Assembly: GCA_964556705.1 (NCBI GenBank)
Contig: CAZKXX010000145.1
Span: forward strand, 1 to 6,690
DNA: 6,690 nt
Origin: CAZKXX01 sp964556705
GTDB taxonomy: Bacteria > Acidobacteriota > Terriglobia > UBA7540
Reading direction: 5' to 3'
A program made the position numbers and the translations under genes. The notes under the pieces were generated by a model. That model saw nothing but the letters and a program-made list of their open reading frames with translations. It was not told the origin of the DNA and made no database searches. Every line of letters begins with the position of its first letter. Within the stretch, counting starts at the first letter, position 1. Shown here one piece after another: positions 1 to 6,400 of the stretch.

Positions 1-9
1 CTGGTCTGT

Positions 10-34
10 CCTTTGACCTGCGGCTGGTCAAGGG
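10..34. repeat. Small inverted repeat at left edge
   Basis: CCTTTGACC (10-18) pairs with GGTCAAGGG (26-34), including one T-G wobble, around a seven-base loop. It is adjacent to a second stem at 36-59, and the pair lies directly downstream of the CarboxypepD_reg/TPR gene. Function is not evident. Confidence 0.4.
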
Positions 35-35
35 C

Positions 36-59
36 CGCGGGTCACCAAGCAGACCCGCG
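36..59. repeat. Inverted repeat abutting the stop codon
   Basis: CGCGGGTC (36-43) and GACCCGCG (52-59) form a perfect eight-base stem with an eight-base loop. The right arm ends at the base next to the TAG stop (60-62) of the CarboxypepD_reg/TPR gene. On the minus strand no T-run follows, so this is not a standard intrinsic terminator. It may contribute to 3'-end protection or be a dispersed extragenic palindrome. Confidence 0.5.
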
Positions 60-1028
60 CTACGAGCCGTCCCTGAGTTCGCGCAGCATCGCTTCCACGC
101 GCGGCAGCAGCGGGCTTCGCGGCTCGCGGTGCGCGAACGCTTCGAGTTCTTCAATCGCTTTCGGATAATCGCCGAGGTTGCGGTAAATATCCACCATCAG
201 CAGGTGGACTTTGGCGGGAGCCTGCTCGTGGGCGCGCGCCCGCAGGCCGTAAGGAAGGGCCTTGGGCCAGTCACCCCGTGTTCCGTGACAGCGCGCGAGT
301 TCGTACGGCCACTGCCAGCCTTCCGGGTCGCGCTCCTGCGCCCGGAGCAGCAGCCGTTCGGCTTCATCGAGTTCGCGGCGCGCCAGCAGCACCACAGCCA
401 GCGGGTGGACGGGCAGCAGAAATCCCGCGTTCATCTCCACCGCCTTCCGCAGCGCCGCTTCGGCCTTCTCCGCGTCGCGCAGTTCGAGATAAGCCATTCC
501 GGCAAGATAATGCGCCTCGTAGTATTCGGGATAAGATGCCAGGGCTTTCTCGAAGTGGCGAAGGCTGCGCCCGGCCTGGCCGCGGTTGAGCTGGCGAAGT
601 CCTTTTTCGAGTTCGGCGGCGGCCTTGCGCGGCACCGCCAGGCGCGCCGCCGGGATCAGCAGCCCCGGCGCTGCCTGCACCCGCGCCTCGACCCGCCGCA
701 ACTCGACGGTCACATCAACGGAAAAGTCATTGCGGTTGGCCTCCGCCCGCTCCTCAGAAGGATGAAATCCTTCGCATGAAACTCGGACGGCGTAGGGCTG
801 GCGAGCGACGTCCGGAAATTCCGCGCGCCCGCGGTCGTCGGTGAAGGCCACGGCGCCGCCACCCGCCCGGTAGGACGAAAGCTCAACCCTTGCCCTCGCC
901 ACCGGGGCTCCCGTCCCCGCCTCCACCACGCGAACCGTGACCGTCATCGAAGATTGCCCGAGGATGACTTGTGCCCGCGCGGGAAAGACGGCGGTGAGAA
1001 GGAAAAGCGCCCAAAATGTCGCTTTCAT
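60..1028 (-). CDS. Secreted carboxypeptidase-regulatory-like domain protein with TPR array
   Basis: A 322-residue exported protein; no enzymatic function is recognised. Residues 1-19 form a Sec signal peptide (basic n-region MK, hydrophobic core FWALFLLTAVF, A-R-A before Q20). Residues ~28-112 look like a CarboxypepD_reg (Ig-like beta-sandwich) domain: a 'TVRVVEAGTGAPVARARVEL' opening, a 'TDDRGRAEFPDV' turn and a closing strand ending VTVEL. A Pro/Ala-rich linker (~113-134) leads to about five TPR units (~136-305), e.g. HFEKALASYPEYYEAHYLAG and KAEAALRKAVEMN. TPRs bind protein partners, so an envelope scaffold or adaptor is plausible; this is inference. The ATG is supported by the signal peptide and by GGAGGT five bases upstream. 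The stop is TAG at 60-62. The gene lies 207 bp beyond the sulfatase-like gene in the same direction and appears to have its own promoter. Architecture confidence is high; role is unknown. Confidence 0.9.
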   Translation of the reverse strand: MKATFWALFLLTAVFPARAQVILGQSSMTVTVRVVEAGTGAPVARARVELSSYRAGGGAVAFTDDRGRAEFPDVARQPYAVRVSCEGFHPSEERAEANRNDFSVDVTVELRRVEARVQAAPGLLIPAARLAVPRKAAAELEKGLRQLNRGQAGRSLRHFEKALASYPEYYEAHYLAGMAYLELRDAEKAEAALRKAVEMNAGFLLPVHPLAVVLLARRELDEAERLLLRAQERDPEGWQWPYELARCHGTRGDWPKALPYGLRARAHEQAPAKVHLLMVDIYRNLGDYPKAIEELEAFAHREPRSPLLPRVEAMLRELRDGS

Positions 1029-1033
1029 TGGCC

Positions 1034-1039
1034 ACCTCC
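1034..1039 (-). promoter_or_regulatory. Shine-Dalgarno of the CarboxypepD_reg/TPR gene
   Basis: On the minus strand GGAGGT lies five bases before the ATG at 1026-1028. This is a near-consensus ribosome-binding site and fixes the start that also gives a well-formed signal peptide. Confidence 0.75.
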
Positions 1040-1067
1040 ACTGAGGCAGGTTGGCCGGATCGGCCCG

Positions 1068-1096
1068 AGTCTAGCTCCAAGAGCGAAGGGATGCAA
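1068..1096 (-). promoter_or_regulatory. Candidate sigma70-type promoter of the CarboxypepD_reg/TPR gene
   Basis: On the minus strand TTGCAT (1091-1096) and TAGACT (1068-1073) are separated by 17 bases. They match the -35 and -10 consensus at 3/6 and 4/6 positions. The start point would fall near 1061, giving a leader of roughly 30 bases before the ATG. The match is weak and GC-rich genomes give chance hits, so this is only a candidate. Confidence 0.3.
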
Positions 1097-1108
1097 TCCC
1101 CCAAGCCT

Positions 1109-1126
1109 GAAACTCCCGGAAGTTTC
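1109..1126. repeat. 18-bp near-perfect dyad upstream of the candidate promoter
   Basis: The plus strand reads GAAACTCCCGGAAGTTTC; eight of nine symmetric pairs match, the exception being 1115/1120. Its centre lies about 56 bases upstream of the predicted start point, just above the -35 box, where activator sites are often found. It is not followed by a T-run on the minus strand (the T-run precedes it), so it does not read as a terminator for the upstream gene. It could be a regulator site or chance. Confidence 0.4.
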
Positions 1127-1235
1127 CAAAAAGGCGAGACTCAGCGAGGCGCCGAATCGCTCCCGGGGCTGCCACTGTCAGGCGGTCCCGACGCCTTCGG
1201 TCGAGACGAGAAGGAACCGTCCCATGTGGCTGGGT

Positions 1236-3200
1236 TTACTTTGTATCATTCTTGCGCCCCGCAAGAGAAAATTCCCGGTCTGCGTCGGCTGTGCGACCTA
1301 GAGCTTTGTAAGCCCGCCCGAGGTTGAAATGGGTCGTGGCGGATTCATGACCGAGCCTGACTGCGCGCTCCAGTGACCGCGCCGCCTCCTCCGCATGCCC
1401 CAACTCGAGATAAACTTCACCCAGGGCGGCGTGGCCTTGGGCAAAGCCCGGGCTGATCTGAACGGTGCGCCTGAATTCGTCCCGGGCTTCCTTGATGAGC
1501 CCCTTTTTGGCGTAGGTCACGCCGAGGTTGAAGGATGCCAAGTGGTTGGTGGCATCATTTTCGAGCGCGCTCGACAAGGCCGCCACGGCCTCGTCCAAGT
1601 TCCCCGAACTGATATGCGTCAGCCCGAGGAAATACGCCGCCAATGCAAACTTGGGGTTGAGATCAAGCGCCGATTGGAAACGACTGACGGCGTTTCGAAA
1701 ATCACGCAACCGGTAGTAGTTGATCGCCGATAGATATTGGACGGCCACCGACCTGGGTTCCATCTTCTCGGCCTCCCGGAGCTTTTGCAGCGACTCACGG
1801 TATCGACCGTCCCGCCCGTCTTCGATGGCTGCCGAAATCAGCTGGTGGACGACAACGCGGTCCTTCGGGTCGGGAAGAGGTGTTCCGCTGGCCTCGGCCA
1901 TACTGGCTGCCGCGACGGAAACGTATCCGAGCGATCGCAGGCGCTCAAGCAGCTCCGGGTCTGTTTGACCTTTTTCGGCCTCTTCGCCCCCAACCGGCGT
2001 GAAACGGCGGATCAGGCTCTGGAGTCTCCCCCGCAGCTCATTGGCGATTGTCTGGTGAGTGTCAATAAGGTTGTTTAACTCACCCGGATCCGAGCGAAGA
2101 TCGTAGAGCTCGGGGCGCGGCGCTTCAATGTACTTCATCCCTCGGGACTGAATCCCGCGCAGGTGGCTCCACCGGAAGTGAAACAGAGGGAGAAACGATT
2201 CAGCGTAAAGCTCGGATGGACCCGAGCCCCGCTTCCCAGAGATCAGAGAAAGCAGGCTTCGCCCCTGAACGCCGGAAGGAACTGCAATTCCCAGGGTTTG
2301 CAGGAGCGTGGGCATAACATCTGCTAAAGACACGTCGTCCTTTATCACTCGCGGCGGAATGCCCGGAATTCTGAAGATAAGGGGAATATGCAGCGTCGAA
2401 TTGTAGATGAATAAGCCGTGCCGTAGCTCGCCGTGTTCGCCGAGACCCTCGCCGTGATCGCTGGTCAGGACAACGATTGCGTTGTTGTAGAGTCCCCGCT
2501 CCTTCACCGAGTCGAGAAGTCTTCCCACTTGGGCGTCGGCGAACGCGATTTCGCCATCGTAGGGGCGGTCGCGGTATCGGCTGGCGTAAGGTTCCGGAGG
2601 TGCATAGGGGTCATGCGGGTCATACAAATGGACCCAGAGCATGATCGGCTTCCTGGGATTCAGCCGCAGCCAGCGAAGCGCCTCGTCGACCACCAAGTCT
2701 CCACGGCGCTCCAATTGGTCAAGGTTCGTCACCAGATGGCTGGTGTAATCAAAATGGTCAAAGTAGGTGTCAAAACCCTGGTCGAGGCCGAACCGCGAAT
2801 CGAGGACGGCCGAAGCCACGAAGGCGGCAGTGGAATAGCCCTGCTCTCGCAGCGCCTCGGCCAGTGTCACCGCGCTCGACGACAGTTTATTTCCGCTGAA
2901 GTCGTGGATCCCGGTGGCCATGGGGAAAGCCCCGGTAAAAAGAACCGCATGGGCTGGCAACGTGATCGGAACGGGCGTAAACGCCCGAGCAAAGAGGGCT
3001 CCTTCCGCCGCGAGGCGGTCGATGTTGGGAGTTTCAATCTTGGTATAGCCGTAGCAACCCAGACGGTCGGCGCGCAATGTATCCACGGTGATGAGAATCA
3101 CATTCGGCTTCAATTCTGCCGCGGCAGGCCTCGCAACCGGGCCAATGAGCGCAGTGAGCGCAACGACCGCTGAAGCAAAAGACATGCGAATCCGTCTCAT
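1236..3200 (-). CDS. Secreted sulfatase-family (alkaline phosphatase superfamily) hydrolase/transferase with C-terminal TPRs, Thr-type active site
   Basis: This 654-residue exported protein has a Sec signal at 1-28 (MRRIRM n-region, hydrophobic core, A-A-A before E29). A sulfatase-family catalytic domain spans ~32-400: NVILITVDTLRADRLGCYG with metal-type Asp40, an HLYDPHDPYAPP segment at 191-202, TSDHGEGLGEHG at 246-257 with Asp248/His249, then H261-G and HIPLIF. It closes with LYDLRSDPGELNNL (365-378). At the nucleophile position, where sulfatases carry C/S-x-P-x-R, it reads T80-L-P-A-H. The formylglycine Cys is Thr and the Arg is His, so sulfatase activity is doubtful. The family includes Thr-nucleophile phosphotransferases (LtaS, EptA, OpgB). 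An LRSLGYV motif (421-427) precedes about six TPRs (~454-651). The ATG at 3198-3200 follows GAGGGG by seven bases; an internal Met6 is an alternative start. The fold is secure; substrate is unknown. Confidence 0.93.
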   Translation of the reverse strand: MRRIRMSFASAVVALTALIGPVARPAAAELKPNVILITVDTLRADRLGCYGYTKIETPNIDRLAAEGALFARAFTPVPITLPAHAVLFTGAFPMATGIHDFSGNKLSSSAVTLAEALREQGYSTAAFVASAVLDSRFGLDQGFDTYFDHFDYTSHLVTNLDQLERRGDLVVDEALRWLRLNPRKPIMLWVHLYDPHDPYAPPEPYASRYRDRPYDGEIAFADAQVGRLLDSVKERGLYNNAIVVLTSDHGEGLGEHGELRHGLFIYNSTLHIPLIFRIPGIPPRVIKDDVSLADVMPTLLQTLGIAVPSGVQGRSLLSLISGKRGSGPSELYAESFLPLFHFRWSHLRGIQSRGMKYIEAPRPELYDLRSDPGELNNLIDTHQTIANELRGRLQSLIRRFTPVGGEEAEKGQTDPELLERLRSLGYVSVAAASMAEASGTPLPDPKDRVVVHQLISAAIEDGRDGRYRESLQKLREAEKMEPRSVAVQYLSAINYYRLRDFRNAVSRFQSALDLNPKFALAAYFLGLTHISSGNLDEAVAALSSALENDATNHLASFNLGVTYAKKGLIKEARDEFRRTVQISPGFAQGHAALGEVYLELGHAEEAARSLERAVRLGHESATTHFNLGRAYKALGRTADADREFSLAGRKNDTK

Positions 3201-3207
3201 GGGCTGC

Positions 3208-3213
3208 CCCCTC
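3208..3213 (-). promoter_or_regulatory. Shine-Dalgarno of the sulfatase-like gene
   Basis: Minus-strand GAGGGG sits seven bases before the ATG at 3198-3200. It supports this start over the in-frame Met five codons further in, and keeps the Arg-rich n-region of the signal peptide. Confidence 0.6.
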
Positions 3214-3278
3214 GGATGATCGGGTGCAAACAGCGCATTACGAACTCGGCAAAGCGCCGCCTGATTGCTCAGAATCTT

Positions 3279-3307
3279 ATTCTAGCCAGGATCCCGCCGG
3301 CTGTCTC
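3279..3307 (-). promoter_or_regulatory. Candidate promoter of the sulfatase-like gene
   Basis: On the minus strand GAGACA (3302-3307) and TAGAAT (3279-3284) are 17 bases apart, matching the sigma70 consensus at 4/6 and 5/6 positions. The predicted start near 3272 gives a leader of about 70 bases. The -10 region is embedded in a short dyad, AGAAT-CTT-ATTCT on the plus strand (3271-3283). It lies downstream of the receptor terminator, so a separate promoter is expected here. This is the better of the two promoter candidates in the window. Confidence 0.45.
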
Positions 3308-3327
3308 ACACCGCTCGTCCGGCGCAG

Positions 3328-3362
3328 GCTACCGACTTGCAAGTCGGAAGCTCAGACTTCCG
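3328..3362. repeat. Composite palindromic element (two overlapping dyads)
   Basis: A perfect 16-bp palindrome, CCGACTTGCAAGTCGG (3332-3347), extends to 24 bp (3328-3351) with one mismatched pair. It overlaps by three bases a second stem: CGGAAG (3345-3350), six-base loop, CTTCCG (3357-3362). The two structures exclude each other where they overlap. The first palindrome is centred about 67 bases upstream of the predicted start of the sulfatase-like gene. It may be a dispersed REP-like extragenic palindrome or a regulator-binding site; one window cannot separate these. Confidence 0.6.
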
Positions 3363-3390
3363 CCAAGGGACAATCAACGGGTCAGTTATC

Positions 3391-3427
3391 AAAGAAAACC
3401 CCGCAGGGTCTTGCGACCCTGCGGGGT
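3391..3427 (-). terminator. Intrinsic terminator of the TonB-receptor gene
   Basis: Read on the minus strand, a 13-bp perfect stem (ACCCCGCAGGGTC with GACCCTGCGGGGT, plus-strand arms 3398-3410 and 3415-3427) encloses the loop GCAA, a GNRA-type tetraloop. A U-rich tail TTTTCTTT (3391-3398) follows, its first base shared with the stem. The stem begins about 60 bases after the receptor stop codon. The plus strand has no T-run after the hairpin, so it acts in the minus direction only. Confidence 0.9.
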
Positions 3428-3442
3428 GGATTCGCTAAATTC

Positions 3443-3483
3443 GGCGCTCGGACTTGCCTGCGGCAAGCAGGGAGCGTCGCTCC
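3443..3483. repeat. Stem-loop cluster between receptor stop and terminator
   Basis: Outer arms 3443-3449 and 3472-3478 pair with one G-T wobble. They enclose an inner perfect stem, CTTGCC (3453-3458) with GGCAAG (3462-3467) around a TGC loop. The last part overlaps another dyad, GGAGCG-T-CGCTCC (3471-3483), which would compete with the outer arms. There is no T-run, so it is not itself a terminator. It could stabilise the 3' end of the receptor mRNA or be a degenerate REP-like element. Confidence 0.5.
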
Positions 3484-3487
3484 AGAA

Positions 3488-6400
3488 TTAGAAGTCGAAC
3501 CGCAGGGCCAGTTGGATGACCCGCGGATCGAAAGTGTTGGTGGACTTCCCGAACGAACCGGAAGTAATCAACTGGCTCGGCCGGGTGAAGTTCGGGTGAT
3601 TAAACATGTTGAAGAAGTTCGCCTGGAACCGGAAAGCTGCGCTCTCCGTGATCTGGAACCTCTTTTGGACCGTCGTCGTCACGTTCCAGAAGCCCGGGCT
3701 ATCCAGGATGTTGCGGCCCAGCCTTCCGTCAATCCACAGCCCGTTGTTGATCGAGGGATCGGTGGGCGTGGTGACGAAGAACGGCTGGTCATTGGCGTCC
3801 CGCGTCCTCAAGTAGCCGTCCGCAGGGCTGACGCTGTTGTCAATCAGGTCGCTGGGGCTTCCGGTCCCCACGAACATCGCCCGGTCGGTAAAGTAGCCGT
3901 CACGGTTGCTGTCCACGTTGCTCATGATCGTAAACGGCGTCCCGGTGCGAACGGTCACGTAACCGCCCACGTCCCAGCCCCCCGCGATGCGGTTCGACCG
4001 CCACGCCGGGATTTCGTAGTAGAAGCTGGTGACGAAGCGATGCGTGATGTCGTGATCGGACCGGCCGCGGTCGAGCGCGAGATTGAGCGGGTTGGAAGGA
4101 CGCAGCGAGTCTTTGCCGCTGAACGCGTCGCTCATGTCGTCAATGGACTTCGACCAGGTGTAGTTGGCCTGGAACTGGAGCCCCCGCGACATGCGTTTGA
4201 TCAGCGTCGCCTCCATCCCGTGATAGACGGAGCGGAAGGCGTTGGTGCGTGAGTTGTCGCTGCCGATGGCCGAGTTGGGACGGGTCGAGCGGTAGGGGAG
4301 TCCCGTGTCCGGGTTCGTCCCCGTGAGGGTCCGGCCCGGAAACGTGTTGAGGTCAACCAAGCCGGTCAGCTTGCGGCCCTGGGTGAGGTGGTAGCTGACG
4401 TGAAGCGCCATATCGTTCGTCAACTGGTACTGGATGCCTGCGAAGCCCTGCTGGACGTAAGGCATCAGGAGGTTCTCATCCATGTGGCGCGGAGAGGCCG
4501 CTCCCGACGAAGCGAACAGCGACGGATTGATCGGGAAGGAGAAGAACCCGGGCATGCTGATGGGCCCCACCGGCGTGCCGTCAAAGAACGCTCCCGTGCC
4601 GGCGAAAGCAAAGTACGGAGGGTTGAAGCGGATGTTCTCAAACAGGTTGTTCCAGATGCGGTCGTAGAAGACGCCGCCGCCCCAGCGGAACACCAGCTTC
4701 TGGTCGCCCTTCACGTCCCACGCAAAACCGACGCGGGGCGCGAAGTTGTTGGTGTCCTTTGCCCAGATGTTCTTGTCGCGAATGGCGAAGTCGCCGTTTG
4801 CCACGCGGCGGAACTGGCCGCTCTGGCAGGGGAAGAACGGATTGGCGAAGGGCTGTCCGTCGGCGGTGCACAGGGGATTCGCCGTACTCCTCCAGGCACC
4901 TGGCAGAAGGTCCGTGCCCAGATAGAAGTTGGAATCGATGCCGGGCCGGAAGTTGTGCGGTGGTCCCTGGTATTCCCAGCGCAGGCCGAGGTTGATGGTC
5001 AACCGAGGATGGGCCTTCCAGGTATCCTGAACGTAGATGCCGATTTCGTTGGCCCGGAAACCACGATAGAACTCCGGCAAGGTGCCCGTGACCGGGTTGA
5101 TGGCCGCGATGCCCAGACCGCCGCCGAACACAGGGGTCCCAAACAGCACGATGTCGCTTTCGTCGCCGAACGCCCCATCAGTGAGCAAGCTTTCGATGTC
5201 GTTGTACAAGAACGTGCCATTCTTGAGGGCGCCGAACGTCGAGCCGTTGCGCGTGCGGCGATATTCGCCGCCCGCCTTAAAGGTGTGCTTGCCATAGACA
5301 ATCGAGATGTTGTCCTTCACCTGGAACTGGTTATTGGTGAAGTACTGCGGCAAAGCGGAAGAGAGTCCGAACCCGGAGCTGAACGGATCGATGAAATTGC
5401 CGATCGAAGGAGGCTCCGGCGGGTTCGTCTCCGGAAAATCAGCGCGGTCGCGCAGATATCCGAAACGGGCTTCGTTGACCACCGTGGGGCTGAACGTGCG
5501 CGTGTAGGTCAGGCCGGCGAGTTGGTTCCGTCCCGGATTGTCGTACGGGAAGGCCGGGTTGAAATAGTCGCCGCCAAAGCTGCCGCCCTGGTCGAGGTCA
5601 TCGAAGAGGTATGTGAAGCTGAACCGGTCGTTGTCCGAGGCGTTGTGGTCGAACTTAACGCTCATGCGGCCCTGGTTCAAAAGGAAGCTGTCTGATCCGT
5701 AGGCGGTCCCGTAAACGTTCACGGGATAAATCAAACCGTCCGTGTAGAGGCCCCCACCCACGGGCGTGAAGTCCGTGACGGGGACGGGCAGCCCATACGT
5801 GTCATAAAGCTGCGCCGCCATAGGGCCCAAGGTGCGGGAAAGATTGAACGCACCGGGACAAAAGACATATTCGTTGGGATCGTCGGGATCAGCTGAAAGG
5901 AACTGGTTGCAGAAGCCCGCCGGGTTGCTTTCATGAAAATCTGCGAAGGCTCCCGAGCGAACAAAATTCACAAACTCCGGCGTCACGCTGGTCACCGAAG
6001 TCGGCCCGGAGGTCCGCATCCGATGGAACTCAACCGAGGTGAACCAGAACGTCTTATTCCGGCCGTCGTAGCCCGGCAATTTGACCGGACCGCCGATCGA
6101 GCCGCCGAACTGGTTGCGCACCAGTGAGTCTTCCAGGCCCGCACGGTTTGAGGCCCAGTACTGCGAAGCGAGCTTCTGCACACGGTTGTATTCGAACAGC
6201 GAGCCGTGCAGGTCGTTCGTCCCGCTCCGCAGCACGTTCTCGACGACGAAACCGCCGCCGCGGCCGTGCTCGGCTTCAAAATTGCTCGTGACGACGCGGA
6301 ACTCCTGAAGAGCTTCCGGGGAAATTCCCACCTGCGCGCCCGGGGCTCCCAGCGAACCACCCGAACCGCCGCGGCCGCCCTGCCCCTGGTCGTTGTTGTC

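Larger units (their letters stand above)
1029..1235. other. Intergenic gap, same-strand genes on both sides
   Basis: This 207-bp gap separates the sulfatase-like stop from the next start. Besides the RBS, candidate promoter and dyad listed separately, only weak stem-loops are visible, e.g. AGCGA (1143-1147) with TCGCT (1157-1161). That one has just five pairs, and the nearest T-run on the minus strand (TTTTT) starts ten bases past it. No convincing terminator of the sulfatase-like gene is seen, so read-through into the next gene is possible. No extra coding region is supported. Confidence 0.6.

Noticed and set aside
129..779. Plus-strand open frame of 216 codons opposite the CarboxypepD_reg/TPR gene
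   Set aside because: The minus frame has a signal peptide, a Shine-Dalgarno and TPR periodicity; the plus frame is low-complexity Arg/Gln-rich shadow sequence.
1143..1161. Five-base stem near a T-run as terminator of the sulfatase-like gene
   Set aside because: The stem is short, the loop is nine bases and the T-run starts ten bases beyond it, so it does not meet the usual form of an intrinsic terminator.
2433..3173. Plus-strand open frame of 246 codons opposite the sulfatase-like gene
   Set aside because: It is antisense to conserved catalytic motifs of the minus-strand protein and shows no domain of its own.
3224..4252. Plus-strand open frame of 342 codons covering the intergenic gap and the receptor 3' end
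   Set aside because: It runs straight through the terminator and palindromes and then antisense to the receptor. The product has no signal, domain or sensible composition.
4388..5695. Plus-strand open frame of 435 codons opposite the receptor gene
   Set aside because: It is antisense to a clear TonB-receptor frame, its translation is rich in Arg/Val/Ala/Glu with no recognisable domain, and such long antisense frames are expected in GC-rich coding DNA.
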